Source of the DNA: Bombyx mori
Taxonomy: Eukaryota > Arthropoda > Insecta > Lepidoptera > Bombycidae
DNA length: 64,000 nucleotides
NCBI RefSeq assembly: GCF_030269925.1
Contig: NC_085124.1
Coordinates: forward strand, 3,348,001-3,412,000
Direction: 5' to 3'
Shown: positions 10,255-20,565 of the stretch, one piece after another
How the letters are laid out: each line of letters starts with the position of its first letter
How positions within the stretch are numbered: the stretch's first letter is position 1
The notes under the pieces: generated by a model
What the model saw: only the letters and a program-made list of their open reading frames with translations
What the model was told of the DNA's origin: nothing
Database searches by the model: none
Program-made: the position numbers and the translations under genes

Positions 10255-10423
10255 ATAATATGTGTAATGTATGCAGCATGCATGCATACTAAATTAACCA
10301 GACCAATGTCTTCCAAAACAGATCAAAGATAAGACCCAAAGTTTATTAAGTTTTTTTATTTGTTAAACTTTTTTGAGATATTTGATTTAGATGGCTTTGT
10401 TTTATATACTGGTGGTATACTGT

Positions 10424-10669
10424 AACTGGTGGTAGGACCTCTTGTGAGTTCGCGCGGGTAGGTACCACCGCCCTGCATATTTCTGCCGTGAAGCAGTAAT
10501 GCGTTTCGGTTTGAAGGGTGGAGCAGCCGTTGTAACTATACTGAGATCTTAGAACTTATATCTCAAGGTAGGTGGCGCATTTACGTTGTAGATGTCCATG
10601 GGCTCCAGTAACCACTTATCACCAGGTGGGCTGTGAGCTCGTCCACTCACCTAAGCAATAAAAAAAAAA
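10424..10669 (+). mobile_element. Bm1-type SINE, 5'-truncated
   Basis: AACTGGTGGTAGGACCTCTT to CCTAAGCAATAAAAAAAAAA. The sequence just upstream carries an extra TACTGGTGGTA (10407-10417), a partial duplication of the SINE start. The A-tail runs straight into the CTAG end of Helitron D copy 1. Confidence 0.88.
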
Positions 10670-10671
10670 TA

Positions 10672-11141
10672 CTAGTGGTCCCCCAGTAGTCGAAATTCGA
10701 TTATAATTAATTGAAATTATAAGTTTGAACATTATTAGGGTTCTATTGTAAAATACTATTAATAATGCTTCTATAATCACAGATTTCGCTAAGACGACAA
10801 ATATTATTAAAGACAAACAATATTAATCTATTCTCAATTTGACCCCAGACTTTAAACATTAACAAAAGTTTGACAATAAACAAAGAGTATATATCTTATA
10901 TGTGTTGTGTAAAATACATAGTACTTAGTGTGTGTAACATTTTTTATGAATAATTAAATCAATAGGAGTAAATTAAATAAATTAAAAACATTTAAACATT
11001 AAAAACATTTGCTTTCCTTCTCTATATTCTCTTTCAAACTCCTCCGTCCGCGCAATTTTCAATTTCAAACTCCTCCGACCGCGCAATTTTCGTAAAAAGG
11101 GGTAAAAGCTTTTGATTTTGCTTCACGTATTAATATATAGA
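10672..11141 (-). mobile_element. non-autonomous Helitron, family D, copy 1
   Basis: On the minus strand it begins TCTATATATTAATACGTGAAG (right side) and ends GGGGGACCACTAGT (left side). The AATCGAATTTCGACT stem just inside the CTAG end is the Helitron 3' hairpin, weakened here by substitution. It carries a private 30-bp tandem duplication (11032-11060 and 11062-11090, each with CTCCTCCG..CCGCGCAATTTT). Confidence 0.75.
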
Positions 11142-11182
11142 TTTTTATATATTTTTGTAAATACACGCTACTGTTTAATTAT

Positions 11183-11250
11183 ATCTGTCGTGAAGCGATT
11201 GCGCATTTCGGTTTAAATGGTACGATGATAGCCGTTATTATAATGAGTAT
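11183..11250 (+). mobile_element. decayed Bm1-type SINE fragment
   Basis: TCTGTCGTGAAGCGATTGCG, CATTTCGGTTTAAATGG and GATAGCCGTTATTATA line up with the Bm1 centre (GCCGTGAAGCAGTAATGCG, CGGTTTGAAGGG, GCAGCCGTTGTAACTA) with heavy divergence. Confidence 0.45.
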
Positions 11251-11924
11251 TCGCTCTAAGGATAACTGTATTCGAGTTGACGTGTCGCAAGAGACACTTT
11301 TGAAGTTATACTTCTTTAGGCGCGTTATGAAAAATTGATGAGAGTGAAATTTTACGATGCGCGCGCACCGTGACACAAAATTAACAGAAATGAAGTTGCC
11401 CACAAGTGCTCCAATATAATTGAGGTTAACTATCCGTATGTATTATTTAGTAATATAAATGAAAAAATTATTATTTAATATAATTCATACTAAATATTAT
11501 TAAATTATAAACGTTAAATATTAATTATTTAATATTAATTATTTAATATTTAAAAAAAAAGATATAAATTTAATGAAAATAAAGTATAACTTCTTACGCG
11601 CGTACCTACATAAGTACACGCACCCTTTTTCAATAAGGGCGGGTGGTACTCAGATGGGGGGCCCGTTACCATCGACAATTAAAAATCTTCCACTTCCGGC
11701 CGACCCTGTAAATTATAGAAAGCTGCGTGCTCAAACTAAAGTACTGTTACAATAACGAGGAAGTACACAGGCCCTTTGAAGGCACGTCGTTTTTGTTTGA
11801 CAAAACGATTACGAACCGAGAGAATGTATAGGTGATGGACAAATATAGGGCGATTTTAATTAGTAACCGTGAAAGAGAAATCGTGCATTTGTGTATTGTA
11901 TTTGTGTATATTTCTATATATATA
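11251..11924. other. AT-rich spacer with a possible short exon
   Basis: 11430-11570 is extremely AT-rich with the repeated word TTAATTATTTAATATTAATT. It is followed by a more GC-balanced block (11630-11760) that holds the candidate exon listed separately. Confidence 0.5.
11654..11755 (+). other. possible small or terminal exon, unrecognised
   Basis: Following CTCAG at 11649-11653 is ATG GGG GGC CCG..., an open 33-codon frame ending TAA at 11753 (protein begins MGGPLPSTIKNLPLPADP and continues with VNYRKLRAQTKVLLQ). Composition is protein-like and codons are mixed, unlike the flanking AT-rich sequence, and the frame extends upstream to 11573. The preceding AG could be a splice acceptor. I do not recognise the product. 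It may equally be a chance frame or an unknown repeat. Confidence 0.2.
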
Positions 11925-12183
11925 TAAAGAAATAAATATTTACTAACAATCACGCCACGTTAACTGGTCCCGTGATAAGTTCGTAAAGAACTTGTGTTAC
12001 AGGTACCAGATAACGGAAATAAATGTAAGATTTTTATTATACACTTACATATATTTAATATACATCCACAACCCTGGAAAAGACATTTGTATTTATCATA
12101 CAAATATCTTCCCTTGGCGGGATTCGAACCCGCAACCCACTTGTGTAGTGACCATGTCACTTACCACTACACCATACGGCCGC
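11925..12183 (-). mobile_element. BmSE-type tRNA-derived SINE, full length
   Basis: On the minus strand it opens with a tRNA-like head: GGTGTAGTGGTAAGTGACAT (A-box region), TGCGGGTTCGAATCCCGCC (B box), then a body with AACACAAGTTCTTTACGAAC and ACCAGTTAACGTGGCG, ending in an AAATATTTATTTC tail. The tRNA-like head is a SINE promoter, not a functional tRNA gene, because no CCA-compatible acceptor stem closes it. Confidence 0.8.
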
Positions 12184-13012
12184 AATTAGATTATGCCAAT
12201 AACGTAAATGCGTCCACCAATAACGTCATATTAGCATAGGTCGTAAAGGTCGAAAAACAAAACATTAACAATCTAAGTCGCGTTCGAATTAGCGCTAACC
12301 TAGATACTGATTATGCAGATGAAGTATTAGCTCGTGGGGGTTATTAAAATTTGAATAACACATTAAACAGTTTTAAGTTAAAACTGTTTCTTTTGAGGCA
12401 CAGGTTTCCAAATTTTTGTCCCGTAAACCACCTTTTGCTTACGACAGTTTTAATGACAGTTTTCTTCACTCCTCTTTACATTGACCATCAATTTTTTTTT
12501 TCTGATTCTTAGTTATTGACTTTGGGAACCACAACATAATGATAAACTGGTCAAAATAAATCTGATTAGGAAGTAACATCAATTTAATGTATTCTAGGAA
12601 TATATCGGAATTATCATGTAAATTAACATATGTATGTGAACTAAAACATTAAATAAATAAATTAAAAAAAACCTGTAATTTATCTAAAGTTACGTACTAT
12701 ATAACGCAATAGTGAATTTTATTTAAGGGAAAGTGTTTTTAATAGTTTTCGTTACACATGCTGTCTTGCGGAATTAAAGTAGGCTGTATCGTTTTAATTT
12801 TAATTTCAAATGAGGCAATAACATAGATTCTGATGTTTTATGTCCAGGAAATTAATTTGGGTTGTTTTAGTGTCAGACATGTAAAAATGAAAGTTCGAAT
12901 TTAATAATAGGTAATATTCAGTGAATAGTAAATGTATATTTTACATTTATTTTATTGAAAATAATATTTATTAACAATTGAATGGTTTTTACAAACGCTT
13001 GTGGATTGGAAC
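12184..13012. other. unassigned sequence
   Basis: Contains a perfect 12-bp inverted repeat with a 1-nt centre (12365-12389, AAACAGTTTTAA / TTAAAACTGTTT). No gene or repeat family recognised. Confidence 0.55.
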
Positions 13013-13245
13013 TTTTTTTTTATTATTGAGGGATTACCAGTGTCCCGGAGGCCTTTCCAATTTCACCAGGACAGGTAGGCGAGCAAGGCCTCAGCCAGGA
13101 AGGGTGGGTTTTGCTAACAGCTACCCGAGCGCCTCCAGAGGAAACCTAACAACTCAAGAGTAGCTGTTTCACGAATGAATCTACTACCGAATCCGACCCG
13201 CTGAGAAGATCCGGCGAGAAACACAGCGAGCTGATGTTTAGGTTA
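13013..13245 (-). mobile_element. jockey-clade LINE 3' end (subfamily A)
   Basis: Poly(T) at left, then CGGAGGCCTTTCCAATTTCA, CAGGACAGGTAGGCGAGCAA, CTACCCGAGCGCCTCC and GAAGATCCGGCGAGAAACAC: the reverse of the A-type 3' UTR. No coding part retained. Confidence 0.8.
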
Positions 13246-14190
13246 GGTGGATTTGGACTACGCTGGATCGGTCCTTATGGCGAACGTACTTGGAGACATA
13301 TATGTGATTATTGGAGCTTGAAGACATCGCAACATCAGTCTTGATGACGGAATAAAATATTCATCGGTTACGATTTTCAAAGCTCTCGTCCAATTATAAC
13401 TGGAGTATCGATACAGATTGGTTTCGGTCTGGTTTGAAACAATGGACCATTGAGAACGATCGCGACCATTGTTCCGTGTACAAACCCAAGGTCGGAGCGA
13501 CACCCACATGCGGCCTGTGCTTTTGGATTTTTACTAAATGCTTATTATGTTATGGACTGAAGCGTTTTATAAAAAATATACCTATTAAAAATGTTAAAGG
13601 GCTTGTAGGAATTCCAAAATATAAATATAATCTGTGCACATGTATTTCAATTTTCAAAAGCTCATGGCCTGACAAGTGCATCCAGTATGTCCGTAAATAA
13701 AATGTGACTATGTCGTGATTTGCTGAAACCAATTAAAATGCTTTTTAACCAAATCTTCCTATCACACTTGTGTTGGGACGGCGGGTTTTTTTTTTAATTT
13801 TTTTTTTATTGGAGTTTATTGGAGTTTACTCCTTTAGAATCGATTTACATATATAGGCCCGGGGTATGAAAATTATGGGGACCAAAATCGTACTAGCATG
13901 TCACACGAAATGCGTTATGCGCCTGATTGCGCATGTCACACGAAATGCGTTATCGCAGGTGACGCCGGGCTGCTGCGCCGGCAGTCCGCCACAAAGCCTC
14001 GTACTGATCGCGCGTTTCTCTCATTATTGTATTTTCATATATTTGTTAGTCGTTTGTTTTGTGTCTCGTTAATTTGTTAATAATCTGTAGTGTATCGTGT
14101 TGTCGTAATATAGAACTATTTCTCGTATTGTTTCGTTTAATTTTTTATATCCAGTAAACTCCAGTCGTGCGTCGGAGCGGACACACACAC
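13246..14190. other. unassigned sequence with CpG-rich direct repeat
   Basis: 13246-13510 is fairly GC-balanced and open on both strands for 80-odd codons (minus 13258-13509, plus 13434-13700), with no product I recognise. 13896-13918 and 13931-13953 are a direct repeat (GCATGTCACACGAAATGCGT core) in a locally CpG-rich block up to 14015. TGGAGTTTACT-type words occur inverted near 13820 and 14155, hinting at an unclassified MITE. Confidence 0.4.
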
Positions 14191-14300
14191 TTTTTTTTGT
14201 CTTTGTAGGCAGACGAGCATACGGCCCACCTGATGGTGAGTGGTTGCCGTCGCCCATGGACTTCAGCAATGCCAGGGGCAGAGCCAAGCCGCTGCCTACG
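14191..14300 (-). mobile_element. short SINE family copy
   Basis: Poly(T)GTCTTTGTAGGCAGACG at the left, then CCGTCGCCCATGGACTTCAG to GCCGCTGCCTACG. Well conserved. Abuts an R1-like LINE tail in the opposite orientation. Confidence 0.85.
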
Positions 14301-14482
14301 ATGGATGTAATGTGCTCTGCGTCAACCTTGTCGCGCCGTCTCAATAGCCCCGACTGAGTTCCGGCCCGGTCCGAGGTAGGGCGCCGGTTGTAAGCGGCAG
14401 GAGTTTTTAGTGAAGTTCAACTCCTACATACCCCACCTGCCGCGCGTGTGTAGATCCAGCGATGTTCTCCTATGGAAAAAAA
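14301..14482 (+). mobile_element. LINE E (R1-like) 3' end
   Basis: TGCGTCAACCTTGTCGCGCC, CCGACTGAGTTCCGGCCCGG, GGCGCCGGTTGTAAGCGG, CATACCCCACCTGCCGCGCG and TCTCCTATGGAAAAAAAA. Shared with 25860-26210 and 48214-48277. ACACACACTT lies on both sides of the SINE-plus-LINE pair (14183 and 14483). R1-like is a tentative label based on the type of tail. Confidence 0.65.
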
Positions 14483-15352
14483 ACACACACTTGTGTATTC
14501 AGCTAACGCATCAAATTGTTTCCATTGTTTCATTGATCGGTCCCGGAACAAATTTAACTCAACTTCGTCCTCGTATCCATGGTCTTTGCGACCTTCGCTA
14601 ATAACTTAACGTTAGGTATGGCGCGAGTTTGTTGCCAGCACCTACGCCATTGAATACTATGCTAAATTATATGACTATACTGCATTTATTTATCTTGGAT
14701 CATCATAGAAACATTTTCATTTGATATCAAATTTCTCGAAAGAATCCGCCTCCTGTTTATTTATTATCCGAGTGCCAGTTGTGAAACATTGTACAGATAT
14801 GTCGGAATAATTAGAATTCGGAGGTAAGGCACGTGCCACGTCACTCATTCGTAGCCTGCCTTTTGGTTTTATAATTGTAACTTATTTCTTAAGTTAAAAC
14901 AAAATTGCGGTCTCTAGTATGTTTTATGTTTTCATATGAAAATAAAACCTCGTTGGTTGGAAAGTTAAAAATTAAAAACTTTTTTTTTTAAATTGAATCT
15001 GTGATATTCTTAATCTATAATTGCAATGCCTTCCAATACTGCGCAGCTGTGCACTGTACGTAATGAAGATAAGGGACCATCATAGGTTTTTCGTCGGTGT
15101 TCGTAGGTATTGCTCTGTTTGTAGTTTATTTACACATGAGTTGCTCGTCACTCGTCCAGCCCCTCATGTCTGGCACGCTACTTATGTAGTAGGGTGGATG
15201 TTTGATAAAGGCGTCTGTCGCCGTCGAGATTACGAGAGCTATAACCGTACGCTCTATGCAGGGGAAATGTTGGTTTGAATGAGAAGTTAAAATGTGATTT
15301 GTGGTATACCTTGTAGTTTTACATTTAGCCCTATTATAGGGATGCGATTTTA
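14483..15352. other. unassigned sequence
   Basis: No repeat or gene recognised. The overlapping frames at 15021-15278 (plus) and 15126-15398 (minus) are not conserved motifs I know, and the latter runs into a SINE. Confidence 0.55.
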
Positions 15353-15466
15353 TAGTAGGCAGCGGCTCGGCTCTGTCCCTAGCATTGCTCACGTCCACGG
15401 GCGACGGTAACCACTCACCATCAGATGGGCCGTATGTTCATCTGCCTACAAGGTCAATAATAAAAA
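15353..15466 (+). mobile_element. short SINE family copy
   Basis: TAGTAGGCAGCGGCTCGGCT to CTACAAGGTCAATAATAAAAA. Full-length unit. Confidence 0.85.
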
Positions 15467-15760
15467 TCACGATGCGCAAACACAATAAAAAAACACGATT
15501 GTAACAATAATAATATATCCAGTTGATTTAATTTCTGATGTTTCGAAAACTCTAATAATGTCGTTTTCCTGGTAACGGTCGACTGTTAAAGTACTCTGAT
15601 TATCATTGTCATAAACGCGAGATTAAAGAGTGTAAGTAATATATAATGTATAAATTTAATGGTGGGGGATTAAAGATTGCTGTTTAACCCTGATTCGATA
15701 TGCAATGAAAGTGTGTTCAGTTTCTGGCGATACCTACAAAATTTCGCATCGTTTACATTT

Positions 15761-16021
15761 GAGGCCGTCAGCGCAAAAGTGGCCTAACACACAATTTTTC
15801 ATGCCTCTAATTATTTATATTGCAATTTATTTAAAATATAAATAATTTTGATGCTAAACCGGGCCTACCCATAGTTTCACCCGTAGATAACAGATGGCTT
15901 TTTAACATTACTTTTGTGCGTATTGTTTTTTGCTTACTCAAATTCAAATTCATGAAAACTTAAACCTCATGGCTCCATTATACCTATGCTAAGCTTAGGC
16001 CACTTTTGCGCTGACAGCCTC
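15761..16021. mobile_element. 261-bp MITE with 27-bp terminal inverted repeats
   Basis: Left end begins GAGGCCGTCAGCGCAAAAGT and continues GGCCTAA. The right end is its reverse complement with one mismatch (GAGGCTGTC...). ATTT flanks both sides (15757-15760 and 16022-16025). The interior is AT-rich and non-coding. The superfamily is not assignable by eye. Confidence 0.75.
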
Positions 16022-17303
16022 ATTTGTCTGTTACCGTTGACTAATAAGCGAGCACAGCTTTATACTGTGCTATGCTAATAAACCGGGGCTCCAGTGTTTT
16101 TTTTTAATGTAACTTTTAGATTCCCGACGCGGCGACGGTCTAGTCTATCGAGTTATTGATTCAGTTATCAAGTTTATGTGTGACTTAAGTCTAAAACCAA
16201 GCGGATGGTAAATGAAGTAAGGGGTGGAATGTCGCGTGATCCCTGATGTATTTTATTAAGCGAAGCCACACGAAGCGCATTACAACACTTTTTGTTGTTG
16301 CCTCTGAACTGAAGAGTGAAAAAGAATTAGCTAATAGCATAGCATAGCATAACGCAGGTCCGAAATTGGTTAGATAACATTATGTCAAATGCGTTTTCCA
16401 AATATAGGGAAAGCTGTATTGTCCAAACGGCTGTTTTGAAGAGTCGTTTGGAACATACCTTTTGAGAACATTCCATAATCTTCTTTTATTAGCTCGCCAT
16501 TCGCTATCGCAGCAGAATTTATCTCTACTAACTTAGAACTGCTGTTTTACGTGACAGTACGTTTGTAATGATAACTTTTGCCACATTTATATAGTTTTGA
16601 AAAAAAAAAAAACACCTAAACTCTTTTTCGATCTTAGTGACCCAGCATCTGCAAATGAAGACAGAAAAGATTTAAATTACTACTATAGAAGTTATCGTGT
16701 CTAATATCGTTTGACATCAAATAACGAATTTCGTAGAATTATGCGTTCAGAATTTCAATCAAGGGATCCTAGTATTAAAATAAGATTTATTGTCACTTAT
16801 ACAATGTAACTATGTGCTAGGGCACTAATGAACACATTTTATCACGTAATAAATGAATAATAAGATCAACATTGAAAGGAAAAAACAACCTAATTACAAA
16901 AAAACTATTTAAGCAAATACATATTTTCGTTCTGTTTACGTTAGATTGAAACTCGTCTTATTATTTTGTTTGTAACATAAATATTTAAAGGTAAAACGAA
17001 TAAATCGAAGTTAATGTAACTATTTTACACAAATCAAACATCAAATACGTTATTACATCCTTAACTTTCACCTGTCGGACGGCTCTTCATCTGTGTAGTG
17101 TATAATACCAGTTGGGCAGCATATTGTATAATATTACAGCAATACATGTGCAAATTGAATTTGTATCGTAAACAATCGGCGATTCGGTCACTCATCTAAT
17201 TCACACACACTGCGTGCGTTCCACATTTTTTATGAATACGTTAGCCTTATTCGATATTATGAAATGTTCGAAGCGAAAGATGTAATGAATAAATGAAATC
17301 AAA
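16022..17303. other. unassigned sequence
   Basis: 1.3 kb with an ATAGCATAGCATAGCATA micro-repeat at about 16336-16352 and A-runs near 16600. No gene recognised. Confidence 0.55.
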
Positions 17304-17987
17304 TAGATAAATATAATCACGCCACGTTAACTGGTCCCGTGCTAAGTTCGTAAAGAACTTGTGTTACAGGTACCAGATAACGGAAATAAATGTAAGATTT
17401 TAAGCTATTGCATAGCTTTTATCGCGGGCCTTGAGCGCGGCGACCGAATCATGAAATTCCGTAACGAAAAAAACCTTACACTCCTCACTCCGCTTACCAT
17501 GTAGCTCGCGTTCAACACATTCACACGTTGCGCTTGTGTAGTGTTTGTGAATAAGCGCGTGGCGTGACGTCACACTGCATGCGCATCATGAAAAGTTTGC
17601 CCATCTCTCTCGCGTGGTCTAGCTAATGAGTGTGAAGGGGACAGTTAAGGCTTTGCTTTTATTGATGTTTAGTATAGCTTGGTCTTGTTTTATTATTGTT
17701 TTAATATTAAATTTTTATTGTCTGATTATAATTGCATAAGTTGATAAAAAATGCTATGCAATAGCTTTACCGCGGCAGTTCCCGAGTGCCACACGTTTGT
17801 TTTTTATTATACACATACATAATATGTAATATACATCCATAACCATGGAAAAGACATTTTATATTTGTCATACAAATCTAAAATATATATTACGTGATAA
17901 TACATACATATCTGCCCTTGGCGGGATTCGAGCCCGCGACCCCTTTGTGTAGTGACCATGTCACTTGCCACTACACCAGACGGCAGT
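17304..17987 (-). mobile_element. BmSE-type SINE, split by an insertion
   Basis: 3' part 17304-17400 (CACGCCACGTTAACTGGTCC, GTTCGTAAAGAACTTGTGTT) and 5' part 17800-17987 (TTATTATACACATAC, GGCGGGATTCGAGCCCGCG, CCACTACACCAGACGGC) together form one element matching 11925-12183. A 40-bp insertion AATCTAAAATATATATTACG... at about 17876-17910 is also specific to this copy. Confidence 0.8.
17401..17799. mobile_element. ~400-bp inverted-repeat insertion within BmSE
   Basis: Contains AAGCTATTGCATAGC (17402-17416) and its exact complement GCTATGCAATAGCTT (17753-17767), the right one followed by CCGCGGCAGTTCCCGAGTGC before BmSE resumes. Between them are a CpG-rich left half (GAGCGCGGCGACCG, GTGGCGTGACGTCACACTGC) and an AT-rich right half. 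A few Ts may be the target duplication. It looks like a MITE, although the right repeat is not at the very end. Confidence 0.5.
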
Positions 17988-18071
17988 TCATCGGCAATAA
18001 TTCGCACAAGGCCAGTTGACCCTATACAAGGATTGACTGTACTGGAGAACTAAATACTGGTATTATATATA

Positions 18072-18304
18072 ACTAGCTGTACCAGTCCGCTTCGCTGGGC
18101 ATTTAAAATTAACATCATTATTTCTCACCCCCACAAAGATTCTCATCATTAACGCCCCCGCAACTGGTGTAAGGAGTCCAACACTTATATAAATATTAGC
18201 CTATCCATTAAGTACATGTATTTCCTACATGGATACCAAGTTTCAAGTCAATCGGATGCATGGTTCAGTAGTTATAACGGAACATCCGTAATATAGATAC
18301 GTCG
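18072..18304 (-). mobile_element. Helitron family C copy
   Basis: On the minus strand ends GCCCAGCGAAGCGGACTGGT then ACAGCTAG at 18072. The body shares ACTTGAAACTTGGTATCCAT and ACGGATGTTCCGTTATAACT with 1013-1165. Confidence 0.6.
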
Positions 18305-18344
18305 AAATAAATATACATATAAATATTAAACAAACAAGGATAAA

Positions 18345-18390
18345 ATAAACCAGTTCGTCACAAGAATGTTTGCGTGACGTGAGAATTTAG
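18345..18390 (-). mobile_element. fragment of a tRNA-derived SINE (shared with 33.1 kb)
   Basis: AATAAACCAGTTCGTCACAA and GAATGTTTGCGTGACGTGAG resemble AATAAATCCGTTCATCACAG / GAATGTTTGTCTCACGTGG at 33128. Only this core is present. Confidence 0.35.
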
Positions 18391-18445
18391 TTTTTTTCCC
18401 TGCCTCATTATTGATAGCCTAAGGGGCTATTTCAAGTACGTTAGG
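18391..18445 (-). mobile_element. jockey-clade LINE extreme 3' end
   Basis: Poly(T)CCCTGCCTCATTATTGATAGCCTAAGGGGCTA is the terminal stem-like end of subfamily B (compare 9826 and 27083), followed by ACGTTAGG. About 55 bp only. (Motif given in two halves: CCTGCCTCATTATTG and ATAGCCTAAGGGGCTA.). Confidence 0.55.
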
Positions 18446-18860
18446 ACCGAAATTCATCGAGTCAGTCTAACTAATATACTGTAATATTAAAGAGGGATTT
18501 CTAATATGTAGTAAGTAAAATATCGTGGAAACCGTTTCCAACAGCAATCTATTTTTTAAATAGTGTTTTCGGATGTTTTTATTTATAATCCTTTTATTTT
18601 AGAAATATTCTAAAATTAATATAATTTATTAAATATAGTATTATATTAAATTTAAACGTTTACTTTTTGTTTGTATTTTGTGTCTTTGTTTGCCGAGTTC
18701 TAAATATAATATGTTATATTGTTTTGCAGATAGCGGTATTATTTGTAGTTACCTGCTTTTAATTTTATTCCTGTATTTGTTTAAGTTTTATTAAACAATA
18801 GCCTGGTATGCTCAATCAGTTAAAAGTTTTTATATTTTTCCTATTAAGTTGAAGTTTGTG

Positions 18861-19267
18861 TTTTTTTTTATTTATTGTTTTGATGGCTGGACGAGCTCAC
18901 AGCCCACCTGGTGTTAAGTGGTTACTGGAGCCCATAGACATCTACAACGTAAATGCGCGACCCATCTTGAGATATATAAGTTCGAAGGTCTCAGGTATAG
19001 TTACAACGGCTGCCCCACCCTTCAAACCGCAACGCATTACTACTTCACGGCAGAAAATAGGCAGGGTGGTGGTACCTAGCCGCGCGGACTCACAAGAGGT
19101 CCTACCACCAGTAATTACGCAAATTATAATTTTGCGGGTTTGATTTTTATTACACGATGTTATTCACCGTGAAAATCAATCGTGAACATTTGTTGAGTAC
19201 GTATTTCATTAGAAAAATTGGTACCCACCGGCGGGATTCGAACACCGGTGCATCGGGCCACGACGAC
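18861..19267 (-). mobile_element. Bm1-type SINE, nearly full length
   Basis: Includes the 5' body (TTACGCAAATTATAATTTTG, ACACGATGTTATTCACCG) and part of the tRNA-like head (GGCGGGATTCGAACACCGG, the B box in reverse). About 40 bp of the head between B box and CACGACGAC are deleted. The 95-codon frame here is a repeat translation. Confidence 0.85.
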
Positions 19268-19580
19268 TTTTAATGTGTGTGCATGTTGTATTCTATTAAC
19301 ATTGTTTATCAGATGAAATCACAACTGACCTAATGTTGAGCGCTTACATGGTAATTAGTGTTCACTGGACCCATAAACACCACAACTCAGTTTTTATTGC
19401 GTAATTAAATACATTTTGATACATACAAAGGGCAGTGTTGTCGCCAAAATAAGCAGTTAGTACCTTAAACTAGCTTTTATAGAGCATGTCCGAACAGTTG
19501 GATCGACTGTTTCGATTGTAAGCCATAGATATGTCGAGCGGAATGTTTGGCATCCCTAGCATCTCGTGGCATGACTATTT
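19268..19580. other. unassigned sequence
   Basis: Nothing recognised apart from a weak Bm1-like trace near 19340-19390 (GTGTTCACTGGACCCATAAA). Confidence 0.45.
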
Positions 19581-19797
19581 AGCCCGCTGAGTTTCCCGGA
19601 TCTTCTCAGCGGGTTGCGATTCCCATCCGGTAGTAGATGCATTCGCGAAGCAGCTGCCCTTGAGCTCCATCGGAATAGCTCGGACAACTGTTAGAAAATT
19701 CCATCACTCTTGGCTGAGCCTGTGCTCGCCCACCTGTCCTGGTGAAACTGGAAAGGCCTCCGGGCCACCGGTGATTCTTTCTTCATAAAAAAAAAAA
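19581..19797 (+). mobile_element. jockey-clade LINE 3' end (subfamily A)
   Basis: AGCCCGCTGAGTTTCCCGGA through GTGAAACTGGAAAGGCCTCC to CATAAAAAAAAAAA. Small internal deletions. Entirely 3' UTR. Confidence 0.8.
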
Positions 19798-20142
19798 TTA
19801 CATACACTTTAAGATTCAATTTTCACAGAGCTGTCATTTGTTTATCTATAATAATAAAAAGATCATGAAATATGTATAAACACTACGTTGCCAAGTTCGA
19901 GCATGCATATTTGCCGGGTGGGTGCGCTGTCAGGATTCCAGTCAATAACTCAGTCACGCAAGGCTAGCTGGTTCCGGAGAACAAAAAACTGCGTCAATTT
20001 AAATTATGTCCATATTGTGTTGTGATTCAGTTTACTTTAGGTGAATAAGTCTTAGAACAATATACTTTTTTAGTTTTGTTTTATGATAAAAGAACAGAAA
20101 AAGGTTGGTGTTGATTTTAGCTGATAAGAATATTATAATTAA
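19798..20142. other. unassigned sequence
   Basis: No gene or repeat family recognised. Confidence 0.5.
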
Positions 20143-20565
20143 TCTTAATATATATTAATACGTGAAGCAAAAACTTTGTATCCCTTTTTACGAAAATTGC
20201 GCGGACGGAGGAGTATGAAATTTTCCACACTTATAGAGAATATAGAGAAGAAGTGCATAATGCTAATATTTTTTTTAAATAATGCATAAAAGATACTTTA
20301 AATCAATAAAGAAAACATTACACACACTACATACCATGTATTTGACGCACACACGCATGCATACTATTTATTGTCTAACTTTTGTTCTTGACGTCTATTG
20401 TCAAATTGAGAATATATTAAATATTGTTTGTCTTTATTAATATTTTTTATAGTGTAGTCTTGGCGAAATTTGTGAATATAAAAGTATAAAATACAATCAT
20501 AATAGTGTACAAACTTACAATTCCAACTAATTATAGTCGAACTTCGACTACTGCGGGACCTCTAG
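20143..20565 (+). mobile_element. non-autonomous Helitron, family D, copy 2
   Basis: TC start at 20143 (TCTTAATATATATTAATACG), ACGTGAAGCAAAAACTTTGT, GCGCGGACGGAGGAGTATG. The end has a perfect 6-bp-stem hairpin AGTCGAACTTCGACT (20535-20549) 12 bp before the terminal CTAG (20562-20565). Hairpin plus CTAG is the diagnostic Helitron 3' end and makes this the best-preserved copy of family D. Confidence 0.8.

Noticed and set aside
12119..12175. tRNA-gene-like sequence (GGTGTAGTGGTAAGTG ... GGTTCGAATCC on the minus strand)
   Set aside because: It is the head of a BmSE-type SINE followed by the BmSE body; the same head plus body recurs at 17.9 and 35.9 kb.
18856..19143. 95-codon plus-strand open frame
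   Set aside because: Reverse translation of a Bm1 SINE; the same peptide words (SPPGVKWLLEPIDIYNVNA) appear at every minus-strand Bm1.
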